The notes beneath the pieces were generated by a model, which did not search any database, was not told the origin of the DNA, and was given only the letters and a program-made list of their open reading frames with translations. A stretch of 64,000 nt of DNA from contig JAVTVY010017249.1 of NCBI GenBank assembly GCA_036873755.1, positions 1 to 64,000 of the forward strand, read 5' to 3'. How positions within the stretch are numbered: the first letter of the stretch is position 1; the number at the start of each line of letters is the position of its first letter. Made by a program: the position numbers and the translations under genes. Shown here piece by piece: positions 32,240-40,121 of this stretch. Origin of the DNA: Hanleya hanleyi. Its lineage: Eukaryota; Mollusca; Polyplacophora; Lepidopleurida; Hanleyidae.

Positions 32240-32856
32240 TTATAGGTAGCCTTTCCCGTGCATGTTTGGCGCAAGCCTTATCTTCTAAGCTGAATGAATC
32301 GGGGCGACGTTCACGCTAGTCCAATATCAAGTTCGACGGAATATCTGTGGGAGAGTGGGAGAAATGTGAGGACAAAATTGCTGCGTTATCTGCCGCCAAC
32401 AAAGTAGGAAAATTTATGGACAAGGCGGACGTTTTGCACGCAATCGAAAATGCTCACAAAGGTAAGCAATGGAAACATTTGCCCACTAATTGTTGCTCGA
32501 CTTCACAGCCGCTCTGTGCGAAATCAGTTTATAATTGATTTCAAAAACCTCCGTCGAGAATTCAGCAAAAAAAAAATCCCGCACCAAACAACAGACTTCC
32601 CTTCGATATCATGGAAGACATAACTGCGCCTGACTATGCACTCAAGAAGAAAGCTCAACCCTTGATGGTCAAGGCTTATGCCGAAAACAGAAAGGTGCGT
32701 TTTTCAGCTGTTAAGCTGTTCATAGATGGCCGAGAAGTCCCGATCGAAAAAAATTTTCTCAGACCACTTTTTGATTTTCATACACTTAACTCGGTCAAGC
32801 GCCATTCTTGTCGGCAATCCGTAACCGGTCGAATCTCTATGTTTTGCTCATTCTGA
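32240..32856 (+). pseudogene. L1-like LINE ORF1, C-terminal part
   Basis: Continuation of the ORF1 cut at 20725. In one frame come SSKLNESGRRSR, a stop, NIKFDGISVGEWEKCEDKI and VLHAIENAHK; in a second frame FIIDFKNLRREFSKKKIP; and then DYALKKKAQPLMVKAY with VRFSAVKLFIDGREV. The order (coiled coil, RRM-like part, C-terminal domain with 'KLFIDG') is that of L1-type nucleic-acid-binding ORF1 proteins. Several stops and frameshifts show it is dead. Confidence 0.65.
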
Positions 32857-32936
32857 CTATAAAATTATATATATATGTTTATATGGACGTTTTATTCTAC
32901 TTATTATATTCTATCGCTATAATCCGATGGATAATA

Positions 32937-34545
32937 CCATACAGCCCATATTGTCCCATACTGGCTATATGGGAGGTATAGATCCAACCTGGGAAATTCA
33001 CACACGTTCATTGTGATATGGGTTGTTTGGTCTTGTTTTTCACGTCTCGTCATTTAGAACACGATGCGAAGGGTCTCGGAGCGAAACGGTGAAATTTTTG
33101 GGAAAAGTCACCGAGGTCTGTATATAGGCCCATAGGCTGGCTATATGGGGGTATGGGTCCAACCTGGGAAATTCACACACGTTCACTGTGATATGGGTTG
33201 CTTGGATTTGTTTTTCACGTCTCGTCATTTAGAACACGATGGGAAGGGTCCCGGAGCGAAACGGTGAAATTTTTGGAAAAAGTCACCGAGGCCTGGGTAG
33301 GCCCATAGGCATATACTGCATGGCTATGGGGGTATAGGTCCATACGGGGTGGACGTTTTGGGATCTAGGTGGGCCACTAATTGTCCGATGGGGTCGAGTG
33401 AGGTATCAATGTGAAGCCTATGTGAGGGGGCAACCCGATGGGATGGATGTGGGGTAGGAATATCGCCATTATGCGCATGCGCAATAGACAAAGTGTATGC
33501 AAATAGACGTTTTGGGATCTAGGGGAGCCATTAGTGGGCCGATGGGATCGAGTGAGGTATCCATGTGAAGCCTATGTGAGGGGGCATCTGATGGAGTGAG
33601 TGCGGAGTTGAGATATCGTCACTCTGTGCATGCGCAGTGGACAAAGTGTCGCGTTTTTCTCGTCTCGCCAAGAAAATGACAATGGGAAGGGTCCCGGAGC
33701 GAAACGGTGAAATTTTTGGAAAAAGTCACCGAGGTCTGTATATAGGCCTATAGGCTGGCTATATGGGGGTATAGGTTCAGCCTGCGAAATTCACACACGT
33801 TCATTGTGATATGGGCTGTTTGGATTTGTTTTTCACGTCTCGTCATTTAGAACACGATGGGAAGGGTCCCGGAGCGAAACGGTGAAATTTTTGGAAAAGT
33901 ACCATATAGCCCATATAGTCCTATACTGGCTATATGGGGGTATAGGTTCAACCTGGGATTTCACACACGTTCATTGTGATATGGGCTGTTTGGATTTGTT
34001 TTTCACCTCTCGTCATTTAGAACACGATGGGAAGGATCCCGGAGGGAAACGCTGAAATTTTTGGGAAAAGTCACCGAGATCAGTATATAGGCCCATAGGC
34101 TGGCTATATGGGGCTATGGGTCCAACCTGGGAAATTCACACACGTTCATTGTGATATGGGTTGCTTGGATTTGTTTTTCACGTCTCGTCATTTAGAACAC
34201 GATGGGAAGGGTCCCGGAGCGAAACGGTGAAATTTTGGAAAAAGTCACCGAGGCCTGGGTAGGCCCATAGGCCTATACTGCATGGCTATGGGTGTATAGG
34301 TCCATACGGGGTGGACGTTTTGGGATCTAGGTGGGCCACTAATGGTCCGATGGGGTCGAGTGAGGTACCAATGTGAAGCCGATGTGAGGGGGCAACCGAT
34401 GGAATGGATCTGGGGTAGGAATATCGTCATTCTGCAATAGCCAAAGTGTATGGAAATAGACGTGTTGGGGTCTAGGTGCGCCACTAGTGGGCCGATGGGA
34501 TCGAGTGAGGTATCCATGTGAAGCCTATGTGAGGGGGCTAGACTA
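32937..34545. repeat. Maverick B left terminal repeat: ~170-bp satellite array
   Basis: Six units of 168-175 bp (GGCTATATGGGGGTATAGG, CACACACGTTCATTGTGATA, CACGTCTCGTCATTTAGAAC, GGTCCCGGAGCGAAACGGTG). They are interleaved with two blocks of the ~130-bp family (33310-33650 and 34300-34545). The reverse complement, with five units and one block arrangement, forms the right terminal repeat at 44540-45780. Confidence 0.85.
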
Positions 34546-34559
34546 GGGTGTCGTTTCCA

Positions 34560-34760
34560 GTCTGCTGCGCAGGTCACGTGGGTTGTGACGGTTTTACTAA
34601 AACTACCTCCAAACCCAGAAGAGTTCCAATGTTCCCGTTAGACGTCCGGATGTTCAACCTCCGGGGTTTTTTCCCGGCCCGGCCCGGCCCGCCCCGGCCG
34701 CAGCGCGCGCGGGTTGTCCGGAAGTGCGCGTCATCACCGGCAGTGCGCGGATGAATGTCG
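34560..34760. repeat. Maverick B left TIR, GC-rich inner block
   Basis: Contains ACGTCCGGATGTTCAACC, a run of CCCGGCCCGGCCCGCCCCGG and GCGCGCGCGGGTTGTCCGG. It pairs with 44310-44540 and with a diverged version at 29170-29400 in A. Its GC content is far above that of neighbouring sequence. Confidence 0.8.
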
Positions 34761-34780
34761 GATCAAAAGGTCAAATGCTG

Positions 34781-34990
34781 TATTATACAGTATATGTCCT
34801 GTATTATACCAAATCTGTGCTGTATTATACCATATCTGTCCTGTATTGTACCATATATGTCCTGTATTATACAGTATATGTCCTGTATTATACCAAATAT
34901 GTGCTGTATTATACCATATCTGTCCTGTATTGTACCATATATGTCCTGTATTATACAATATATGTTCTGTATTATACAATCGCATAGCGG
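34781..34990 (+). repeat. 21-bp tandem array, ten units, with 84-bp higher order
   Basis: Ten consecutive 21-bp units of the form TGTCCTGTATTATACCATATC. Units 1-4 and 5-8 are almost identical in order, giving an 84-bp super-unit. As 21 is a multiple of three, the array is open in three forward frames and a reverse one, giving artefactual Tyr-rich frames. It lies just inside the left TIR beside the 3' end of the PolB remnant; A has no counterpart. Confidence 0.9.
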
Positions 34991-35027
34991 CTGCCGTGAA
35001 TAACAACAAGTTCAGCAATGTTCATAC

Positions 35028-35084
35028 AGTTTATTATCCCCAATGTTACATCATACCCAGGCTGGGGGAGCCGCCCTGGGTATG
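35028..35084 (-). terminator. 3' hairpin and poly(A) signal of the PolB transcript (B)
   Basis: Minus strand: a perfect 10-bp stem CATACCCAGG/CCTGGGTATG around a loop GCGGCTCCCCCAG, followed at a short distance by CATTGGGGATAATAAAC. The loop sequence GGCTCCCCCAG is identical to that after the ATPase gene although the stem is different. Confidence 0.7.
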
Positions 35085-35235
35085 TTTAGTATGTTCACAG
35101 CAATACAAATTGAAATATCAAACACCATGTTTTATTTTTTAACGCACCGTCACATTAGGTACAAGTGTTTACTGAGCTCAAGTCAACCATCAGCATGTAG
35201 ACATAGAGGGTATGTACGGCATGTTATGGTATTCA

Positions 35236-36181
35236 TCAGTGCACGAGTGACGCATTCAACCGATGGCGGAGGTCGGTCAGCTTGGTAAGGAAAAACGTAA
35301 CATTGGTTACCCTCTTCACTGTCCACTTGGTGTTGGGTCGTTGTTGTTGGGCCCATTCCAAGACATCCAATTGTTCCACTTGGTCCAGCATCATCTCTAG
35401 TGACCTCCGATTAATGATGGTAAACGGCTGGTCAAAGACCCGGATGTTACTGCTCGGGTAAAAGTATCGGACTTAGGCCTGTCTCCTTATGCTGCAGCAC
35501 ATAACCAAACGCCAGATTCAATTTGAAGGCCGTAGTTTGGTCATTGAAGATGGTTTCCACGTAGCTGCGTAGACGGGTGAGGTTGGTCAGTGGGAAATTG
35601 TAGATATCTTGAATAGGGCGATGACGGTGGAGACAGTGCCGTGTCATGGACCAATGGCGCCGATCGATGTCACTCACTGGATGGTTGTCCTGTAAGAGAT
35701 CGCTAGGAACATTTATGGGCTCGTCCAGAAAATGTTCGATGTTGTCAGGCGTATGACTCGAAACCGTAACGGTGGGGTCCGGCTGGAAATCCAGGCTCTT
35801 CTGAACTGTGGGTACATGTGGGCTCTTTGTGATCGCATCACCAGTGGCATTCGTCTCCCCTGGCTCATCTTCACTGGGTCTGACCCTCCTGAGTGCCACT
35901 TTAGTGGGAAGTTGTCGCCCAAATCGTAGAGACGGGGCATGAATCAAACGCTGATGCCGTCTTAACTGACTGGGTCGTTTGAAGAGTTGACCACATTCAT
36001 TACATTGTTCCGTCGCGCCCTCGTGGAATGAGCGTTCGTGGCGCAGTAAATGATCCTCCCGATTAAATGACCGTGCGCAGGTTATACAAGTATACCGTGC
36101 GCCGTTGTGGATGGAGGACTCGTGCCGTCGCAAATCTTCTGGGCGAGTAAACTGTTTCTGGCAAGTTGAGCAAGTGAACAT
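35236..36181 (-). pseudogene. C2H2 zinc-finger N-terminal part of Maverick PolB (B)
   Basis: Three complete C2H2 fingers (CSTCQKQF, CITCARSF with LLRHERSFH, CNECGQLF) fill the first 80 residues. An acidic linker follows, and then the conserved domain DIYNFPLTNLTRL, QTTAFKLNLAFGYVLQHKETG. After KETG a frameshift (GGCCTAAGTCCG) breaks the frame; the domain goes on in the next frame (VFDQPFTIINRRS, VTNVTFFLTKLTD) to a stop. The polymerase that should follow is absent. Fingers suggest DNA or origin binding. Its normal promoter appears to be turned away from it. Confidence 0.75.
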
Positions 36182-36310
36182 CTTGGTGGTTGACAGAGTG
36201 TCTGATGAAACGGCAAGGCCGCTTCCCTTTCATAGCACGCTAGCTGGTGATCTATTTTTAGCACACTCAGTTCAACTATCCCCGAGTCGAGGGCCGAGCC
36301 GTGACATATT

Positions 36311-36411
36311 CGGTAACCTCCGTGTCTCTTCGTCTATGTAGGTGTATAAAAGTGGGAATGATTAGGGCAATGCTGCATTCATTGGCCTGCTTGACCTGAC
36401 CAGCCTGATCT
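36311..36411 (+). promoter_or_regulatory. TATA promoter segment in inverted orientation (B)
   Basis: CTATGTAGGTGTATAAAAG (TATAAA at 36345) and GCTGCATTCATTGGCCTG match the promoter/leader in A, but here they point right, away from the zinc-finger gene. An iteron-like TTCGGTAACCTCCGTGTC in inverted orientation lies at its left edge and direct iterons at its right. Confidence 0.6.
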
Positions 36412-36520
36412 AATGCAGGCGCAGACGTGAAGTGCCCGGATGATAGACACGGACGTCACCGAGAAAAACACATACAACACGTCACATACAGTCGCCCCCT
36501 CAAGACCCTCATCTATACCC

Positions 36521-36630
36521 GGATGACGGACGTTACCGAAAATACACGGACTTTACCGATAAGACACGGACTTTACCGAAAAGACACGGACTTTACCGAA
36601 AAGACACGGACTTTACCGAAAAGACACGAA
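36521..36630 (+). repeat. 20-bp iteron array between divergent gene blocks (B)
   Basis: Five full units and a partial of AAGACACGGACTTTACCGAA at exact 20-bp spacing, the reverse complement of the array in A. Shared flanks (CAGTCGC.CCCTCAA, CATC.ATACCCGGATGACGGACG) prove common descent. Confidence 0.85.
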
Positions 36631-36833
36631 GGTGAACGACATTGTGGAAAAACCCCACAGACAGGTTATTACATGCATTCCTATGATGTTCACAGGTTAC
36701 GCCCGATTCACGCATAATAAAAGGATTGATCTGTAATCTGTGTTGTTGTTGCTCTCTTTTTTGGACTAGCCCATCAGAATAATACGTATCACGGACTACA
36801 GCCGACGTCTAGGCGCGCATGTGTGACATGGTC

Positions 36834-36840
36834 TATAAAA
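36834..36840 (+). promoter_or_regulatory. TATA box of the membrane-protein gene
   Basis: TATAAAA lies 53 nt before the ATG at 36887, in the range seen for the other genes of this block. Confidence 0.6.
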
Positions 36841-36886
36841 CACGTCTCTCTGGATCCTACACCTCCATTTCTACGGTTGCAGATCC

Positions 36887-37213
36887 ATGACGGACACCCA
36901 TCCCTATGCGACTCGCATTTTACAGCATACGACGGTGGTTAATTCACTCACAGGTTACCGAGCAGTGGTCCGGTCCATGTTTGCAGATGGCGACGACAAC
37001 GAGGGGCGACGCCAGATCCTGAAAGAGTTCACAGATGCGGTCCTCGACAGAGTGCACTCGATGAAGAGGTGTGCCATCAATCACCATTACTGGACTATGA
37101 CAACCATTCTTGATGCTCGGGCTATGGACCACGAGCGCTCACGCCGGAACCAGCGACGGCTGGTTGGCCTAGTCATGGTCTGTGCCCTATTGACCCTGGC
37201 GCTGTGGCATTGA
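36887..37213 (+). CDS. tail-anchored small membrane protein (B)
   Basis: 108 residues, intact. MTDTHPYATRI start, a variable acidic stretch (ADGDDNEGRR), a helix (FTDAVLDRVHSMKRC), a basic patch (DHERSRRNQRRL) and a C-terminal membrane anchor VGLVMVCALLTLALWH. The basic residues before the anchor predict the N-terminus on the cytosolic/internal side. It opens the rightward gene block immediately after the iterons. No known family recognised; A has a slightly shorter version. Confidence 0.7.
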   Translation: MTDTHPYATRILQHTTVVNSLTGYRAVVRSMFADGDDNEGRRQILKEFTDAVLDRVHSMKRCAINHHYWTMTTILDARAMDHERSRRNQRRLVGLVMVCALLTLALWH

Positions 37214-37227
37214 CAGTAGGACCTGAC

Positions 37228-37362
37228 TATAAATACGAGAGACAGTCACCGTGTGCGTCATTCACCCTTCATCATTAGGTCAACCATGTCACCGAGAGAC
37301 CTGTCCATAAATACGAGAGACAGTCTGCGTGTGTGTCATTCATCCTTCGTCATTGGATCAAG
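37228..37362 (+). promoter_or_regulatory. tandemly duplicated TATA promoter with decoy ATG
   Basis: Two copies of a ~78-bp unit: TATAAATACGAGAGACAG (second copy CATAAATACGAGAGACAG), GTGTGTCATTCA, TCGTCATT and ATGTCACC. The ATG of the first copy is followed by only a short frame; the second is the real gene start. The same duplication precedes the gene in A and C. Confidence 0.65.
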
Positions 37363-37898
37363 CATGTCACCAGTCCTACGAGCCATCCTGCCCCTTACAC
37401 CCCAGGTGCGGTTACACGTCTATGAAGATAAAAGTCACCCTCGTGGAAGACCGTGGAGATGTTTGCTGGTCGTCCGCTGAGACCGTATCGAATACGGTTA
37501 CCCTACACCGTGATGTCTGGACCAAATTTAAACGGGTGTTGAGCGGGGAGCTCGACGGAAACCTCATCCACCTCGAGAACGCCAACTACGTACACCGTGG
37601 ACCCTTCTTTGTCCGTGTGGGGCGTTACCACGATCCTACGCAAAGCTCCACCCTAGACCCTGACCTGTGGACAGCCTTGAAGAAAGTGGTGCCTATTGTG
37701 GACCAGCTGTTTACACCGGACGAGCGGTCATCAGACGAGTTGGAGTGGGCTCGTGCCCTGGGAGAAGCGGCGGCAGAACCCAATGAACAACTGTCTAGCA
37801 ATGAACCAGACGACGATGTCATTGATTACCCGGCTAGACTCAGTCAGACCAGTGACATGACCACCCGATCCTTTGATCTCACGGGGTTCTCCCTATAA
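37363..37898 (+). pseudogene. small WTKFKR-family protein 1 (B), frameshifted
   Basis: MSPVLRAILPLTPQVRLHVYEDK is followed by one extra A (GATAAAAGTCACC against GATAAAGTCACC in C), which throws the frame. The rest of the gene is open and conserved: VTLHRDVWTKFKRVLSGELD, YVHRGPFFVRVG, VVPIVDQLFTPDERS, acidic tail. Expected length is about 175 residues. Strand-rich start, 'L-H/S-R-x-x-W-T-K-F-K-R' and duplicated paralogues suggest a compact nucleic-acid-binding protein, possibly PC4-like, which is unverified. The adjacent paralogue starts 43 nt after this stop. Confidence 0.65.
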
Positions 37899-37911
37899 AT
37901 ACGAGAGACAG
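37894..37911 (+). promoter_or_regulatory. TATA box of the second WTKFKR gene
   Basis: TATAAATACGAGAGACAG, 47 nt before the ATG at 37941. The sequence is identical to the first box of the duplicated promoter upstream, so the two paralogues appear to share regulation. The box overlaps the last codons of the preceding gene. Confidence 0.65.
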
Positions 37912-37940
37912 TCAAATCTGGTACCATTCACGTACTGACC

Positions 37941-38411
37941 ATGACGGAGCATATAATACTGGCGTATCTCAGCTTGACCCCCGAGGTTTTCCTTCACGTT
38001 TATGCGGATAAGGTCGATATCATGGAGGAGGTGGGAGACATCTGTGATGCGGACCCTACACAACCGTGCCCGGCTCACATTCGTCTGTCTCGGGAGGGCT
38101 GGACCAAATTCAAACGGGTGTTGTCTGGTGAACTGGACGGCGACCTCATCCACTTGTGTCACGATGTGTACATCCGATGCGGCCCTTTCTTTGCTCAATT
38201 GGCTCGGCTAGATGGGGGTACAGTGCATTTTACCCTTCACCCTGATCTATGATCTGCATTGGAAGATGCCGTGGTAGATGTGGATCAAGTGCTTATCAAG
38301 CGGTCATCAGACGAGTTGGACTGGTCATTTACCATGGACACTGTGGAAGCCAACGAAGAAAATCAGAAAGAAACTCCGGCCCAAAATATACCCGTTATAA
38401 ATAAACGATAG
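37941..38411 (+). pseudogene. small WTKFKR-family protein 2 (B), nonsense mutation
   Basis: Starts MTEHIILAYLSLTPEVFL, with the core IRLSREGWTKFKRVLSGELD and VYIRCGPFFAQL. A TGG-to-TGA change after HPDL stops it at 38252. The same frame then continues through DQVLIKRSSDELDWSF to VINKR with one local difference, so the full length would be about 156 residues. The copy in A is open here but lacks its ATG. The 3' end contains the integrase TATA box. Confidence 0.65.
38396..38402 (+). promoter_or_regulatory. TATA box of the integrase gene
   Basis: TATAAATAA, 43 nt upstream of the integrase ATG and inside the last codons of the preceding gene. Leader begins about 25 nt downstream if spacing is canonical. 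Confidence 0.6.
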
Positions 38412-38438
38412 AGCCAGGCTCCATCATCATTTGTCACC

Positions 38439-39512
38439 ATGAAGCGCTGGAAGAAGGTGTTGGATAACTTATACTACAGTCCCGACAGTCCGGCTGCGTA
38501 TAGTGCATTGTCGGCTCTCTATCGAGCGGCCAAACCCCAGGGGATACAACGTGCACAAGTCCGAGATTGGTTAAGAAAACAAGACACCTATACCTTACAT
38601 CGAGCTGTCCGTCGCCATTTTCTACGGAACCGGGTCATCGTGGGAGGAATAGATGCCCAGTGGCAAGCGGATTTGGTCGATATGAGCGTCTTTGCCAAAC
38701 ACAACGATGGGAATCGGTATTTCTTGACGTGCATCGATATCCTATCGAAGTATGCGTGGGTGGTACCCATCCGGACGAAAACGGGGTCGAATCTCATAGC
38801 GGCGTTCAAAGACATCTTCAAGACCAGGCGCAAACCTTTGTATTTGCAAACCGACGAAGGCACGGAATTCCTCAACCGTCCGTTCCAAGCCTTTCTCAAG
38901 AAACACAAGGTCTTCTTCTTCCATACGTACAACGAGACCAAGGCTTCCGTGGTGGAAAGGTTCAACAGGACATTCAAAGGCCGTATGTATAAATATTCCA
39001 CCTTTAAGAATACAAGGCGGTACATCGATGTTCTCCCGAAACTTGTGAGTGGTTACAATCGAGCATATCACCGGAGTATAGGGAGAGCCCCCATTACCGT
39101 GACCCAACGCAATGAAGCCCAAGTCCGGCGTGTCTTGTACCCCATACAATCGCAACGAGCACCGAAGGAGATGTTCAAGGTCGGGGATCCTGTACGGATC
39201 AGTAAACTCAAGGGCAAGTTCGAGAAAAGTTACTTGCCCAACTGGAGCGATGAGCACTTCCTGATTAAACGGCGCCTACCCCGACAGCGGCGAGTCTATG
39301 AACTGGGAGATCTTCAAGGGGAACCGTTGCTAGGCACGTTTTACGAGATGGAATTACAGCCTGTCGTAAAAACACAGCAAGACTACTACACGGTGGAGCA
39401 GATTTTGAAAACGGAACGTCGACGTGGCAAACTGTTTCATTTCGTGAAATGGCAAGGCTGGCCCAGTTCCTTCAATTCCTGGGTCGCAGCCAACCAGGTG
39501 AAACGACTATAA
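38439..39512 (+). CDS. INT: retroviral-like integrase with C-terminal chromodomain
   Basis: 357 residues, intact. This is the DDE recombinase that inserts Maverick DNA and makes 6-bp target duplications. Catalytic residues visible: D78 (WQADLVD), D139 (LQTDEGTEF), E173 (VVERFNRTFK), spacing DD33E. A zinc-binding/HTH-like N-terminal region (residues 1-60) precedes the core. Residues 240-310 hold an SH3-like DNA-binding part (FKVGDPVRISKLKGKFEK). The last 45 residues are a chromodomain (YYTVEQILKTERR, FHFVKWQGWPSSFNSW), which in related elements guides insertion to marked chromatin. Flanked by its own TATA box; colinear with the dead copy in A. Confidence 0.93.
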   Translation: MKRWKKVLDNLYYSPDSPAAYSALSALYRAAKPQGIQRAQVRDWLRKQDTYTLHRAVRRHFLRNRVIVGGIDAQWQADLVDMSVFAKHNDGNRYFLTCIDILSKYAWVVPIRTKTGSNLIAAFKDIFKTRRKPLYLQTDEGTEFLNRPFQAFLKKHKVFFFHTYNETKASVVERFNRTFKGRMYKYSTFKNTRRYIDVLPKLVSGYNRAYHRSIGRAPITVTQRNEAQVRRVLYPIQSQRAPKEMFKVGDPVRISKLKGKFEKSYLPNWSDEHFLIKRRLPRQRRVYELGDLQGEPLLGTFYEMELQPVVKTQQDYYTVEQILKTERRRGKLFHFVKWQGWPSSFNSWVAANQVKRL

Positions 39513-39514
39513 AG
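39508..39514 (+). promoter_or_regulatory. TATA box of the Thr-rich membrane gene
   Basis: TATAAAG, 47 nt upstream of the ATG at 39555, overlapping the integrase stop codon. Confidence 0.6.
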
Positions 39515-39554
39515 CCAGACACCACTACCGTCATCCTTCATTCCACGTTCGACC

Positions 39555-40121
39555 ATGAACACGGTGCAACCGTCTCCCAAAACGCGCAAAGCGCAAGTGG
39601 GCTTTGTGGTGATATTGCTAACCCTGCTGAGTGTGTTGTACGGAGGTGTGTTCTACGACGTAGCCTATGTCAGCACGTTACTTAACCAATTGAGAACACC
39701 AGCCATCAGTGAAACCGGTCTACAGAGAGCACCAGTCAACCCCGTATCGAGCCCAGTCATCACCACACCACGTGTACAAGCCACAACGAGCTCCACACCA
39801 AGCTCCACACCTACACCAAGTACACCTACTACGTCTGAAAACCCACCGGATGTTATCCCTCACAGTGAACAGACAACGACGACCAACGTTGTACCCACCA
39901 CCATCATCACTCGCAGTGAACAGACAACGACGATCGACGTTGTACCCACCACTCCAGTTCACTCGTACCACATTTACAAAAGCGGATTACCACGACAGCG
40001 GATACACCTCCAACCATGGACCCTCGGTGGCAACATCCCTTCACCTGCGTCATCGCAGGACCGACGGGTTCCGGCAAAACGCACTTCGTCAGGAAGCTCC
40101 TCGAACACGCCGACAGCATGA
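39555..40121 (+). CDS. Thr/Ser/Pro-rich single-pass membrane protein (B)
   Basis: 188 residues, intact. Short basic N-terminus (PSPKTRKAQ), one membrane span VGFVVILLTLLSVLYGGVFY, then a stalk dominated by Thr, Ser, Pro and Val with imperfect HSEQTTTTNVVPTT repeats, and a basic C-terminal 40 residues. The stalk resembles mucin-like or fibre-like surface proteins; a virion attachment role is inference. The last 106 nt overlap the start of the packaging ATPase in another frame, so the basic tail may be constrained by that gene. The overlap is retained in A. Confidence 0.65.
   Translation: MNTVQPSPKTRKAQVGFVVILLTLLSVLYGGVFYDVAYVSTLLNQLRTPAISETGLQRAPVNPVSSPVITTPRVQATTSSTPSSTPTPSTPTTSENPPDVIPHSEQTTTTNVVPTTIITRSEQTTTIDVVPTTPVHSYHIYKSGLPRQRIHLQPWTLGGNIPSPASSQDRRVPAKRTSSGSSSNTPTA

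Noticed and set aside
34560..34760. Host CpG-island promoter
   Set aside because: The GC-rich block is part of the Maverick terminal inverted repeat and recurs at 44310-44540 and 29170-29400.
34781..34990. CRISPR-like regular array
   Set aside because: There are no unique spacers between units, the array is purely tandem and the setting is eukaryotic. The same holds for the 20-bp iterons and the 31-bp minisatellite.
34714..35142. Tyr/Ile-rich ORFs on both strands
   Set aside because: They are created by a 21-bp tandem repeat, which leaves several frames open at once.
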